Source: Micropterix aruncella (lineage: Eukaryota; Arthropoda; Insecta; Lepidoptera; Micropterigidae). Taken from it: a DNA stretch of 64,000 nucleotides. Made by a program: the position numbers and the translations under genes. Shown piece after piece: positions 38,201 to 53,800 of this stretch (the first letter of the stretch is position 1; each line of letters opens with the position of its first letter). The stretch lies in assembly GCA_944548615.1 (NCBI GenBank), contig OX155980.1, forward strand, positions 3,095,884 through 3,159,883, given 5' to 3'. The notes below the pieces were generated by a model. It was not told where the DNA came from. It ran no database searches and saw only the letters and a program-made list of their open reading frames with translations.

Positions 38201-38808
38201 TCGAACTCGGAACCAATCGAGAGACCGGAGAAATCTGGTCACAATTGGAAGCAAGGGCGCGAGGGTCGGCCCGCCAGGTAACACTGGCTATCTCGCGGTA
38301 AGGCGTTGGCTTCTTGCGGGTTGTGACGTAGCTGGACGTTGGATTTGTTCTGTCCAAAGTCTTCTACGTTCACTGCAGGGCGACAGAACGAGAAAATCGT
38401 TAAAACGTCCTGTGGTGACGGGCTCGCCCGTCGTAGTTGACACCGCAAGTTGTTAGTCAGAGGTGACGGGCTCGCCCGTTGTAGTTGACACCGCAAGTTG
38501 TTAGTCAGAGTGCACAATCGATTGGCTTGCGCCGCACGGTGCGCAGGCCGTCCAGGAGCGCCAGAGGTCTACTTTGCATTGGGCTCAAGTACGGCTTGAC
38601 TGGCGGATTGTGCAATAGCGGGCCGAGAAAGGACGACGGGAAGTAGGTAGATGTCAATTTACTTTCTTGGCCGGCCAACCGTCCAGGAGGGAAAGTATAG
38701 TGACCGCGCATTTTTTTTTTGATATGAAGACGGAAATATCCATTTTGTGCTTCCCTGAGTAGGTTAAGATCATTTCCAGATTGAAGTCTGTCTATGTGTC
38801 TGCCTGCC

Positions 38809-38847
<39 letters not shown>

Positions 38848-41800
38848 TGTGTGTGTGTGTGTGTGGGTGTGTGTGTGTGTGTGTGTGTGTATTCCGCCAC
38901 GATAGCGCCCAAACGCTTAATCCCATTGAACTAAAATTCGGCAAGCAGTCGTCATTTAGTTACGTCGAGAGTTAAAAAGGTTGTGGTTAGAATCGGTCCA
39001 CCAGGGGAAGCACTAGACATATTTCAATCTCGAAACATTATACCATTGATTTTATATAAAATCAATGATTATACTTAGAGACTTGAAATTTGGTACGGCC
39101 TTGTTGGGCCGAAACCACATTATCAAATTTGGGTTTGAATAACTCATATACAAGCTAAACTAATAATATTTAAATACCGCCATAAATATTATTTAATTAT
39201 TAACGCCATCTGTTAGCGTTTAGCCCAACTCCCATCCTTATCCAAGAAACGAACCGCGCCGCCCGAGGCGTCGTAATGGAACTCAACTACGTTCGTGCGC
39301 CGGCCGAGATAGAGCGCTCATCTATTTTATTTGTTTTAATATTCAGATAAAATCAGTACTTGGCTACTATCCAGGAACGTCTTGGAGTGACACAAACGAT
39401 TTTTAGGTATGTATTCCTTTGTTTGAAGGGCACTATAGCATCTCTTATTTGCGAGGATAGTAGGTAAATAAATACTTATAAATATTTTTAAAATATGTGA
39501 AATCCAGATGTAGTAGTCATTTGGTTTTAAAAAAAGATGTTACCTGGAAAGTTTTCCAGGAGTCTTGAATATGGGTAATTTTATAGATAGTATCTAAGCC
39601 AAAAGTATTGATTTTACGAAAAAAATGTTATTGCATAAATTGTAGAAAATTCTTTCTAGTAGTAAATGTTTCTATCGTGAAATGACTCGGAAAGGAGATA
39701 TTGTCAAAAAACTGCTTTTAGGCGCCATTTTGCCAAATTTGGCGGCGCGAGCGGCAAAGATACGAGGTGGCAATGTTGAAATTCGGAAAAAGCACAACTA
39801 AATTTAAAACTTTACTCATTTTCAAAACTCCCGGAAAACTTTCCAGATTAAACTACCAAATGACTGTACCAAACGAATACCTTAAAGGTTTTCCCATCGG
39901 AAAACTAGGCAATTCTCAATTAATTGTATTATTGGCTCAAGTGGCTGTAAGTATAGCACGGTATTTCAGCAATTATTACCGTAGCTTTATATCATTTCGA
40001 TTGAAGTTGCCTGGTATTATTTTGGGAAGCGCGATTACTTTCCACATTTAGGTGACTATATCTCTGGGATGAAGGAGCTACTACCGCTCTAAAAATGAGA
40101 ACCTTGAATAAATTACTAGTAAGTCTTACAGCTATCTGAAATTGAATGATAAATGATTCGATTCCTGAGAACGGAAGCCGCAAGTTTAAGTTTGACAGCT
40201 TGGATCTAATACGAATGATAAGTAAATACACGAGAGTGCGCCTCAAGCTGAAGTGCGCAGAGCGCAGAGGGAAAGCATTGTATCGAGGCGTCAGGATAGG
40301 TGCGGGGTCAGATTGCTAGAGAGAGAAAACTGGCTAGAATAGTAGCCCTCCGATCTTTATCAACATTTTTTGGCATCTGGCGGTTTCGGTGCAGTTGGGC
40401 CAGTAATGACCTGCTGGTTATCTTAAGTTGGCCTAACACACCGTTTAACTCCCATCCGGCAGCCTACTCTAAAAGGGCGAGCCTGGAAAGGATTCTGTGA
40501 GCCATGTCTCGGCTGTGTCATAGACAGGTTGGATTGGATCCTCTAGGGGGGGGGGGGGGAGTTTATTTCACATTTATTCGGCCAAAATGTACATATAAGT
40601 TCCTCCCGGTTCATCTAAAAGAGACATCCACTCAGCAAGTCTTTAAAGAAGTGGCTGCTCGAGACCACCCTGCTTTTCATTTTTGATAACTAATTTATAT
40701 TTTTTATTATCTTTATAATCGATTAAATATCTTTATTTTTTATTTTTATTTGATTATATTTATGATTACTTTTTATGACTATTTATAATTGTTTCAATTA
40801 CCATTATGTCGTTGTTTTCTTTTTTACCTATTCTTAATTTTTAACATTAAACTTATATGCATTTTTGACATTGTGACTATTTTTATAACAATGACTATTT
40901 CACGTACTACTATTTTTAGTAATTATTAAGGTTTTTTATTGGTGATTTCGAATTTTTCACGTCTGCAGTCTTATTTTTTATTTCACTTTAAACAGTAGGT
41001 ATATTAAATAAAAATAGCACGTAGCTATTTAGATTTTTTCAAGCATTTTTTTTATTATTTAGATTTTATTTTATTTACATGTTTTTTTTTCCTTCTACGT
41101 ATTCAACTACCTTATGTTTATGGAATGTCCGCCCAAGCACAAGCTTTGCTTAGTTGGGCGACATTGGACAGAGGGCATCATTTAATAATTCAGTCTAATT
41201 TCTTGCTGTGTTTTAGTTATATGTATAATGTATAATTTGATAGGTATTAGCAGCATATTAGAATATTTATAGTATCATATTCATATTATCATCATATTCA
41301 CATATACGTATAGGACTTGTTAATAAAGATACTCATGTTAATATAAATACTCATGTAAAACACACACAATTATATTTATGTTTAACACGTAAGATACATA
41401 TCACAGTGTTCTGTTTATTTGATTACAACACTAAAACAAATAAAACAACGTTTACACGTATTCTTTGAGTTGGAAATAAACTGCGTTAAACAAATAATAA
41501 ATGTAGACAGTATTGTATATAACTCACTAACTATTATATGCGGCATCGAGATAATGAGATTGAGTAGCGTACAATGCTCAATTAAACCAGGAAGTTGTGT
41601 GTATTTTAAGTAGATTTATCAGCACGTATAGATAGGTGTAAACTTTATTTCTATACATATACCTATTTCAAAAATTCATGGTCGCATTTTAATTTTTCAA
41701 TGGTTTATTTCCCAAGGCAGCAATTATATTATTATCAATATATGTTTACCTTATGTTTTTTATTAGGGATTGGCGTGTTTAGCGTTGATTAAAAATAACC

Positions 41801-44800
41801 CGCAAAATATTTATATTGTTATATAGGATCCGTTTTGAAGACTACTTATATTCTGTATAACCAGTATTGAAATTCGCTAATTAAGGCGACGTCGAGAAAT
41901 GTATGATTCTCGCATAAAAAGAGTATAAAGTTTTTATTTTTGAATATAGTTAGTGTGTTTTTTTAAGGCATAGATGTTCAATGATAATTACGAAAAACTT
42001 TCTTTCAAAAATATATGAACGGCTATGGGGAAAAAACGAGCAATGTCACTTTTTGTATAAAAATGAGATACTAATTTAATCTTGCGGCTTGTCCTCAAAC
42101 CAATCGAATCATGAATCGATTTTGGAATTCGATCATAGTCTGCCCTTAACACCCGGTATCCCCCCCCCCCCGACGTTGAGGAGGAACTGTAATAGGAAGT
42201 AACAATCAAGGCCAATAACTTGTTTCATGTTTACGACTTTTTTCGGAGGTAAATTTAAGCAAAATGTATTTTTGAGGCACTCAAATATTGTCATTATTAT
42301 ATAATTCTTATATTAAGGTTTTTGCTTTTTTATGTGTAATTTAAGTAATATATATAGTTTGTTTTAGAAACTTCAATATATTTGGTGTACAGACAAAATA
42401 TATTTTACCCTTGCTAAAATGTATTTTTTTAAGAGAGTAAATTTTGAATATGGAAATACAAAAAATTGAAAAGTTGAATTGATCATTATTCCGCGTTACC
42501 TTTCATGTGTCAAATTTATTTATTTCAATAAATTTTACAATTTTACATATTTTGTTATTTTTTTTTTATAGAAAAAATATATATCTCAAAATTTGGCTTC
42601 GGTTTTCAACGTTAGTTCTATGAGTAGTTCGGTTTTTTTACTACTGCGTAATATTTTTTTGTGGCTATCGTCTTGGAATAATACCTCTAAAACATAAGCT
42701 GCTTGTAGAGATTCCATCATTCTTTTTTGGCTTTTTTAGTAATGCGCAGTGTACCCTGACGACGACCATAGACGACCATTTGCCAGACTTATGACGATCC
42801 TGTGTTATTAAAAAAACTGTTTTTTTTTTGTTGGGAATTAGTCAGGTTAAATTTTTCAGGTTAACATCGACCCAAAGGTTATAGAAATATATTGAGTTGT
42901 CAACCACAACGGGCGAACCCGTCACCGCAGGACGTTTTAACGATTGTTCGTTCTATCGACCGTGCAGTGAGCGTAGAAGACTTGGGACATAACAATCCAC
43001 CGTCAAGCTACGCCACAACCCGTTAGAGTCCAACGCCATACCGCGAGTAGCCAGGTATGTTACCTGGCGGGCGGCACTCGCGCCCTAACTACCAATTTTG
43101 ACCAGATTTCTCCGGTCTCTCGATTGGTTCCGAGTTCGAGGTCGCTTGCGCGGTCCTCTCCCTTACGAAGCGGAGAAACGGAGTGAACCGAATCTATCGC
43201 GGACCAAGGCGTCCTTTGCCCGACTCTGAACCGGGATCGGATGGCCAATGGTCATTTCAAGAGCAGTCGCCGTAAGGTAGACAACTACCCCCGCTCTATA
43301 GGAAACAATACAGTTCCCAGACTCCCCCGATTGTTAGTCGGAGAGCACAATCGATTGGCTTGCGCCGCTCGGTGCGCAGACCGTCCAGGAGCGCCAGAGG
43401 ATTGATTCCCAGGGGAGACTGGTTGACCCAGTGTCCTACCCAGGCTCCGCACCCCATGCGTGGAGGCCATCGGATGGGTGTTGACCCGTGAGTGTGACCG
43501 ACCCTGAAACAGAATGGGTCTTCGTGGCCAACTCAGCAAGGGCCCATTAGCTCCCATAAAGCCAGTGAATAGAAATGCAAAACTAAAAACCTTGTAACTA
43601 AAACGCAACTTAATTTACTTAGATAAGATTTCCGTAACTTTCATGAGATGAATATTTCATGGCCATTTTCTGAACTATTCCTGAGCGTTATCATATAATT
43701 CAAGAATGAAGTTACAATACATAGAAAGTTGTAATAGGGCGTAACTTGACCTAATACTGTGTAACCACATGTCTTTGATAAGAGCCGCAATAAAATTGAT
43801 TACAGCTTAGTCACAGAATAGTTAATTGCCGTAATACCAACTATTTTTAATCTAATCTGAAACGGAATTAGTCACTTATTTACGCCGCTATGAGCCGACG
43901 GCGATGCGAATGATGTGAGAATTTTTAGGTGTACTTACGCTAAAATAGAACAGTTTGACCGGTTTCTTTTCATATCCATAAAGCCAGTGAATAGCGGGCA
44001 TCTAGCATTGAACAACCGAGTGCACGTACTATCTACCTTCTTGTTCACGTTTCATTTCAGTTCAACGGTGTCTGAGTGCCACTAATGTAGTAGTGCCTTA
44101 CCAATACAATACAATCAACTACTCCAGTAGATAGGCATTCCTACACTTGGATGCGTCACAAAATTAAATGCTTAAAATTTAATTATTCAAAACATATCTA
44201 TCACGATAGTTGTCATGGCTGTAATATTATATTCAATATTACCTACTTGCAAATAATCAAAATATACTAATGTCATTAAATAGTAAGGGAGAATAATATA
44301 TTAAAATAAAAATGCAAATTCTATGTAGAATAATCAACGTAAAATAATTTTATTGTCAATCCAGCAATATGCCTTCGTATTTTTTAAACATAAATAGAAG
44401 TATACTAAATTATATGAGAATTAGAATGTCAGCTATCATAATTGCGTTATGTCTAAAATTTTACAAATTTTGCTTATTATCAACATGGAAAATAAACTCG
44501 GAATTTTCAAACTCCCTTATACCATAAATTGGGTTTCTTACCAAATTATTTATAATTATCTTTTTAAATTGGTCCTCTCCAAGGCTTTTCATTTTCTCTG
44601 GAATCTTAATATAGAAGTACAAATTTTGGTGTCTAAAACTGTATCGTACTTTGCTAAGTCGCTGTCGGTTTATGTGGAGATTGGATTTATTCCTCGTATC
44701 GTGATGATTAAAATCACTATTCACCGGAACTTCTGCTAGGTGTCTGCAGTTACCTATGTAATTGACGATTTTTCGAAATTTGATAACTTCGTTTTGAGTT

Positions 44801-47800
44801 GAAATTCTAAATTCAAAAGATTTTTAATTTGGAGCAATGTTATTCCGTTTTCATGATCAGTTATTTATTTTTCTTTCTGTAGTTTGTTGTTACAACATTT
44901 TATTGTTTAGAGGTCATTGTTGTTATATTGTTTTAAGCGTTGACTCTACCTATTGAATAGATCAAGAAAAAAATATATATTTTTAAATTCGATAAAAAAA
45001 ATGTGCGTGTCAGCACCGACGCGCAACTGGAGTTTACTCTATAAAAAAGACTTAAAAAATCAAATTTACCGTATGAATTTTGTAGCACCCAACGTTTCAG
45101 CGACGTTGCAGCCGCCGTTGTCTAGGGTAGACTATGGAGTTGTATATGGAGTTTACTCATATAAAATTGTTTGCTTGGCTGATTGATTCATTGCGATTTC
45201 TATTTCGATTTCGACTTCGCCTTCAACTTCGACTTCGACTTTGATTTTGACACATTTATTGAAAAAATTGTGCGTGTCACTTCCGACGACGCGCGACTCG
45301 AGTGTGATTCTCTCAAATTGCAATCTGCTGATTTTATATCTGTCTCATTTCATCATTCGACAAATATATGGTTAGTATGGGTTGGCTCGAAAGTCGGCAA
45401 ATTTCATCGAAGTTATGGTCTCCTGTTGGGTATTGTTGCACTCTTTTCAATTTTCGAACTGTACTGACATTAAACGAAACTCTTTTTGTTAGCGTTCAAA
45501 CGATCGATTTTACTATCCATCAAATTCTCATACCGGGGGCTTAAAATGACATCGATTCTTAAGGACTAAACTCCAAAAAGGACTCAAAATAGTTTTGTGA
45601 GTCTATAATCTTCTGAACTTTAATGGAATTAAACAATAATGGAATAAATTAAAGTTTCAAGTGGGGGGGGGGGGGGGTTATAATGGATATTTCTGTCTTC
45701 AAGACGAAAGAAATGCACGTTCACAATACTTCCCCTCCTCGTTGGTTGGTGGGCTAGGAAAGTAAGAAAAATCGAAACTAAAAATTGCGTCTATCAGCCC
45801 CGACCTCCCCTACACGAGAAAATTGTGGGGTGGATGACTGTCGATGGCGGAGTATTGTTCGACAGGCAATGACCCAATGCGAATAAGTTGAGCAAATAAG
45901 TAGCGATGTGGTGTACGCAGTATTCATTATCAACAATGTAATTTTAACATTTTTCTCATTGTCAAGCTCTCTCAATTTTTACATTACTGCCCAAAAAAAA
46001 GAAGGTTATGTTTTCAGGTTCATGTATGTATGCATGTAGGTACGAGGGGAGTTCATTATGTTCTAAGCCTAACGTACGTGTAGGTCATAAACGTCTAATA
46101 TTACGTACTCATTTTTACACGACTGTCCAACAAAAAAGGAATGTATTCCACCATAACTTCTAAACGCTAGAATCGTTTTAGAAGTATGTGGTATTGTTAG
46201 AATCGCTATGTCATGCCGAGTGTCAAAGGGCACCTTAACTGTCCAAATATCAAGTTAATAGTTGTCTAAATGTCCAAATCTCCAAATGTCAATATATCGT
46301 GTTTCGTGTCAAGTGAAAGGTCTGATTTAGAGCATTCCACGCTATTTGTGAGTGCCATAGGCTATATATTAATCCGAAAAATGAAAAGACTTTTTCGTGG
46401 TAGTCGGATTTGCAAAGTAAGTCGGAGAAAAAGCGGTCGAACGAAAACGTTTCTAACTAACGCTGCCTTAACGATGAGAGATATATGATTAAGTCCTTGA
46501 GAAAAGTTATAGAGCTTGATAATGCCTACAAAAAAGTCAGCGTCAGCATATGTCTAACTATTATATTTAAGTCACAAAAAGTAGTATTTTATATTAAAAA
46601 AATAATTTAAATCGTTAGGTCATGTTTATTGGTCATATTATCAACAATTATGAATTCTTATCAAAATAAGTAAATTTATCGTCTCAAGTGTTTAAAACAA
46701 AAGACTTTTTTCCATTTTACTGCATATAATTTTCCTTTTACTGCATAAATAGTTAAAGAGATAATACGCTCACAAATAAGACACTCACAAAAAGACACAC
46801 AAATAACGGTATTATAGTCAAATTGGCATGCAAATACATACATACATATTACGCAGTAAAAATATAACCCTTCTTTTGGCAGTCAGGAAATAAATCATAG
46901 CACTCAGTACTAACCGTACCACGCTCATAATTTCATCACAGGTAAAAAGTTTTACCGCCCAACGAAGTGGCACGGGTCAGCTAGTTATAAATATAGTAGT
47001 TCGCTTTTTGTAACGAGTCTTGTTTTTTATTCCTTTTAATATATTTACTTGTTCCACGTAGTTTCCCTGGACTGCAATGCACTCAACACTTATATTGAAG
47101 AGGCGTCGCATTTCATTAGATAAGAAAGTTTTCTCACACTTATCAAAACTACGCCTGAACGGCATTTCTGAGTTCATTATCGTCGTCGTAATGCGAAACC
47201 TGCAAGTGTTTCTTTAGTTCTTGAAACAGTAAAAAGTCAATCGGTGCCAGGTCTGGTGAATAAGAAATAAGAAATAAGAAAAATTTATTTTCAAAAACCC
47301 GATCTGGGTATAGAAATTACATATCAAATAAAATTGGTATTTCTACAAATAAAATTACATTTCAAATTATAAAAAAAGTCTATAAAAAACTAATATTGAA
47401 GAAAAAAAATATAAAATCCTTGAATAAATCCAAAGACATAAAAACTAGAAAAATGAAAATAAACAGAAATAATGAGAAAACATAGAGAATCAGCAATTCA
47501 ATAACGAAAACATATGAAAACAAAAAAATAGAAAGCATCCAAAGAGTTCTACATAAACTACATTTAATAAGGATCAAACTATCAATCAACAATCAAGAAA
47601 TAGAAAAATGCATCGACTCTCCAAAGAACAAAAAATCAACTGGTATCGATGATATACCTCTTAGCGTAATTAAAATCCATAAACGTGTACTGGCACCTTG
47701 TCTAACATATATTTACAATTTAAGCTTTTCAGAGGGAATATTTCCAGATTGTCATAAAGTAGCCAAGATTACACCGATATATAAAAAAGGGCGATCCCAC

Positions 47801-50800
47801 GAGCGTAGAAAATTATCGACCCGTAGCCCTACTGAACAATTTCTCAAAAATTCTGGAGAAGGTCACCGAAAAACGACTAAAAGGTTTCCTTGAAAAATTT
47901 ATGGCCATTTCAGACAGTCAATATGGATTCCGGACAAAAATAAAACTACACAGGATGCCGCGCTGTCTGCATGTTTCATGATTGAGAATAGTCGAAAAAA
48001 GAAGATGCTTTCAGCAGGACTGTTCTGCGATCTAAGCAAAACATTCGACTGTATAAACATCAATACCTTGGTAAACAAGCTAAACCATTATGGAAATAGG
48101 GGAGTGGCCAATTCACTCATTAAATCGTACCTACAAAACTGGCAGCAAGTGGTGGAGATTAAAATAATTGATGGAATTGAGGAGAAGGCTGAGCAATCGA
48201 GATGTGAAATAGTAAACATCGGTGTGCCTCAGGGCTCAACATTAGGTCCTCTCCTCTTCAATCTCTATTGTAACGATTTAGCAACTAACATAACTTGTGC
48301 CAAAACCGCCCAACTTGCAGATGACACCACGTGCATTCTTGAAAGTGATTGTAGAACAAAAATGGAGGAATCAACAAACGAAACTCTTTTTGAAGTCAAT
48401 GATTGGTTTAGAGTGAACCCGATGTCGCCAAATAATTCCACATTACAGTCTTTAGCTTAAATATTCCTGCATTAGCCTTCCCCGCATTTTTCACTTAACT
48501 TCCTTTTAAGTCCATTAAAAGGCGATAGGTAGCGGTTTCAATGTATCAAATATACCCAAGCAACGTTTTCGTAATCGTTTTAAAACGATTTTTAAACCGT
48601 AACTAAATTTCGTAACGCCAATACAGTTATTATAACTCGATTTCGAGCAATCTAACGGCAGTGTGTGTAAGTTATGACGCTGTAGAGATCTTTTGAATTC
48701 GGACCCGAATCGTGCATTATTTATTCATTAAATGTGTGAGAGCCGTCGATTTTAGCGATTAATAAAATGGCTATTACCCACGAATCCATGGATTGAATTT
48801 ATATAAATTAGAACCAAGCGAAGTTGGATAACGACATCTATCGCATGAGAATTGAATCGTTTAGTTGACGATATAGGTAATTGTTAAGCGGCGAAGCGCA
48901 GCCAGCCGAGCGGTACGCGAGTTGTAGAATAGATGGCGCTGTCGATTGGTCGATTTTCTTTTATGTGGCATGCATAAAAATGTATGTGTATAATATAGTA
49001 TAGTTGTAGATTTTTTATACAAATATAGTCTTAATATCGTGACGAAACATTGCATACTTATACTTTAATCTAAACGACAGAGGCATTTTTTTTACATAGG
49101 ATTGCCATGAGTCTGTCGCATTTCTGCCCGCACCGGAGCATCCGTATATCCGCGAATACTTTTCAGATTAAAACAAGAGGAAAAATACTGTCTACCCACT
49201 ACCCTTTCAAACCCCTTAAGCTGAATTTAGACTTGTAACTTTTTAGTTTCTAGCAAATATCTCGAAAACAATGAGAAAAACCGGCCAAAGTAGAAAGTAA
49301 TATTCTAAAAGGGCATGAAAGGTCAATGGGCAATAATGTATGGGCGCTGAGCCCACCTCTCCAATATCGATAACATATTTACTATAGAAAAGATCTACTC
49401 ACCTAAAATAGTTATGACTACTACAACTTACCTCAATTATGAACCGTTTCGGAGTTTTGAACTTTGGAATCTTCCTAAATATGGCTAATTACACGAAAAC
49501 CACAATGCCAATTATTTATTTAAAATATATTTTTTGCAGCGAAGATACAGAAAAGATAGTATATTATGATGTACGGTTACTGGGCAAACCACGTTGGTCA
49601 GCTGACCTTAGCATACTACATACATCAGTACATACAACAGAGCGCCAATAAAATCATAAGACACATTACAGAGTTCAAGCATCATATACCAATATTTCCC
49701 CTCCATATAGTGCTGACATACTCGAGCATTCGTAGGAATATATAATAGTTTGTACTCACAAACCGTATGTACTTCATCGTTTCGGGTATTCTGCGACGGT
49801 TTTCGTTTAAACTGTTATTAAAAATACAATGGCTGGATGGATTAGGCATATTTAATAGAATAAAACTCAGAAACGGCCCATAACTGAGATCAGTCTTTCC
49901 AGTATGTACTAAATGTTCTACATAAAAAATCTTTCCATAGGTATACGATTTGCAACTATTGGATAAGTGGGCCCAAAATGGCCATTTTTTTCTGTCAAAT
50001 ACTTTGACCCGGTTTCGATCGAATTCGACCCTTAAGAGGCCGGTAAAGAGAAAGTTCGTCACACAAAACGCCAATGCAAAAATCTCTCCAATAAAGATAT
50101 TTCTATCATTATCTTCGCAAAGCGTTAGACCACAGTATCAAAGTATGACGAAATTTAAAAAAATATATATGGTAAGCTGAGGAGAGATGGACCATTTTTT
50201 TTTTTGGTTCTTTTTTTTTTGAATGAGTAAAACACACGCTTATGGTATTATGTGAATATACTATTACTATTAAACAATTTTTAAAATACATATAGCAAAA
50301 CGACAGTTTCCTAAAGGTAAAATTTGTTTAAGTGTATTTGTTAAAACTGTTTATGACTGTTTTTTAACTAAATAAATAAAATTAAAAAAATAATTTAAAA
50401 AAGAAGGTAGCCTCGGTCCATCGCTCCCACACTTATGGGTGAGTTGGAGCACTTACTAATGTGAAATGGATCTAGCATAAATAAATAATACTTTGAATAA
50501 CTTTTTATTCTTTAAGTTCCGCTTAACCGTGCGTTTGTTATTCCAAACGTTCTTGCGACTTATTCATTCCCAATCCGCCTTTCAGACGACTTAACAGCAT
50601 TGGTTAGAACATCCTCAGTACATTTTCTTCTTAAAGCCACTTTTGACCTCACATAATATGTTAAACGCATTTCTTAAAACTCGAAAATTAAACATCAACA
50701 AATACATTAACCTTGCCAGTACCAAAAATCTCAAATAACCAAATTTTAAGTGGTCCATCTCCCTAGCAATATCTGGTCCATCTCTCCTAAATCGTGAGAA

Positions 50801-53800
50801 CAGACTGTTCAACCCCTCACACTAAAGGCATAAATGTCTCTCGATTTTTTTAAGGCTACATTGCCGCTTTGAAAACATGCAAGTACAATGAAGCTAATTT
50901 TAACCATACAAATTGAATATGCGCTACAACCAAAAAGAAAACTGACACTGTGTAAGCATTTTTCACAGTTTTTCTAGAAAACAAAATACGGCCGTCTTAT
51001 TTTACACCCTTTGCAGCTGTCTCGACAGGACTACTTCAGTGTAGTCAGTTTTGAAAAAATATTTGTAGTTTGGGAGAAATTTAAATGGAGAGGTATCTGG
51101 TACATCTCTCCTAAATCGCGAGGACAGACGGTCCACCCCCTCATGCATAAACGTTTATCAAAAAATTGCAGGCTATATTACCGCTTTGAGAACATGCAAG
51201 GACAGTGATGCTAATTTCAATCATACAAATTCAATATTTGCTACATATCTTCGTTATGACTAAAACCATAAAAAAAACTGACACTGTGAAAAGATTTTTC
51301 ACCGTTATCCTAAAAAACAAAACAAAATACGGCCGTCTTATTTTGTACACTTTGCCGCTGCTTTGACAGAACCATTTCAGTGTTGCCAGTTGTGAAAAAA
51401 ATGTAGTTTAAGAGAAATTTAGGTGGTCCCGCTGGTCCATCTTTCCCGAAATTACCATACTAGAAAGCTATGATTTTAGGATTCAACGAAGAATCAATGA
51501 CTTTTCTTTTAAACTTATGATTGTATGTCTTTTAAAAAATCTACCTACAACCTGTACGACACTATGATCTATGTTATATTTTATGAAACTTCTTTTTTAT
51601 TGACGTTTTGTACCAGTTTGTACCAAGTTCACAACTTTTAATTGGTTAGAACATCAATCGGTAAGACAACGGTTAGAACATCGGGAAACACAGTTAGTTT
51701 AGAATAATGTTACTCACGTGGCGATTTTGGAGTCAAGCATCTGCTGCTCCAAGTCTTTGGTAACTCTCGCTAAGACCCGCTGCTTCTGCATCTGGTACTC
51801 CCGCAGCAGGTCTCGGCGCGAGGACGCTTCGGTGGACACAGCCATCGCGTTCAACGGAGGCGTCTCCGGCGCGACTGCCGGCGAATGGCTGTTGACGAAA
51901 GGCGCGGGAGGTCGGTTGTTCGCGGCGGCGGATGCGATTTGAGGGAACGGAACGGTAGATCCCGGACTCGGAGTGGTTCCGGGTTTATCCGAGAGGGAGT
52001 CTCTTCGCGAGGAGCGCGCGGTGGAGTCCTCGGAGGGCGCTTTCCTGTCGGGGCTATCCGCGCGCGACTTGCCACCCTCGCTGATGGGGTTTAGGCGTGC
52101 GAATTCCGCGTGTCCGTTCCCCGAGAAGTTCTCGTTCTCGAAGAGGCGGTCGACGGAGGAGTTCATGAGCTTGCTGCTCTTGATGCCGGTGAGGTGGAAG
52201 CCGGCGAAGCAGGAGTTGACGACGGAGGGGTGGTAGTCGCCCACGCCGACGCCGACGCCGACCGATTGCGCCATGTTGTTGAGCAGCGGGTGAGGCGCGC
52301 CCTCTGGCAAAGGCCGCAACGAGCGCGTCATCGCGTCGGCCGCCGAGCGCGGCCGCGTGAACGGCATCGCCGAGTGCGGAAAGGTCTTCGGTTTGATCGG
52401 CGTCACGAACATGTGCTCCGTCCACGACGTCTCCAGCGAGGGCCTCTCCAGTCGCTCTATGTCCACGTTGAGAGTCCTCCGCGTAAACGGCACAGTAAAC
52501 GTATCCCCGGGGATCGACTGCAGCCAGCATAGCAAACTCAAATCAGACTCGTTCAGAGGAAAACCATCCAAGAGTTGCGAGAAGTTCACCTCTCCGGACG
52601 GGCTATCCTGCGCCCCGTTCGCCTTAGCTCCGCAAAAATTGACACAAAATTCATAAAGGATTCCTTTTATTATCAACTGGACTAATCGATCGTTCTCCGC
52701 CGATTTGGTCGACCCTTCTGCCGCCGTCTTTTTATCCGCCGGTAAGAAATTTTCAACGAGCGGGTACACTTCGCGAAAACACTGTACGCGCGCGTTGCTC
52801 GGGTTCCACTTCTTAAACTGAATGTGATCCGTCAACCGGGGCAAGGTCAACAGTAAACACAGATTCGAGTACTCCTCTTTCGAAGGCGCCAACTTTTGCA
52901 ACTCGTTGAGCACCTTGACCACTTCTTCGACGGCGTTGTTGACGTTGTTGTCGGCGCCCGACTCGGATTTGATGCACAGCAATTCGATGTACTTGTGCCT
53001 GAGGATGGTGAAATTGAATTGGGTGATGTTGAAGGCGGGGAGGGCCTCGAGCGGCTGGATGAACTCGAGCACGTCGTCCCACTGGCCGTCGAGGATGAGC
53101 TGGCGCAGGAAGAGCATGTCGTCGGAGAAGTTGCCGTTGATGACGCCCGTCTCGCGCTCGAGGGACAGCTGCGCGATGTGCAGATCGCGCTTGTGCAAGA
53201 ACTCGAGCACCAGCCGCACCACGTCCTCCTCGCGCAGGTTTAGGTGCGTGTACGGCATCACGTACCGGATGCGCACCCTGCAACAACACAACAAAACACA
53301 TCATTAGGTTTATTCACGTAAAAATAAAAATAAACCTAAAACAAAGACTCGGACTATCTGACTGAAAAATGAAAACCAACAAGAAAAAATACATACATGA
53401 ACGAAACCCATTATGTGAAGGCAGAGAAGGTGGCGGAGGCAAATTCACAGTACATTTATTCTTAGGCAGTAGATCGGGTTCCTGCGCCGGCTCCCGAAAA
53501 AACTCAGGGAAGTCTGTAGTAGGCACAAGTAACAAAAGTTACCAAAGTTAAAGTTAAAAAGACACATCGGGGCCACTGCCATCTACCGCTACAAAATAGG
53601 TAACTAAATTGCAAATGATAATACTATAGATACCTACGTTTAGACAAGGAAAATTACAATTAATTTATAATTGTAAAATTGAAGAATCTTCAAGAGACTA
53701 TGTGTGGAACATTCGTCAAGAAGAGTAGGTACATTAAATCTTAAATCATTCATAAAAGTCTGGACTTTTATTCATAAAAGTCTTACGAAACGTTTAGGGT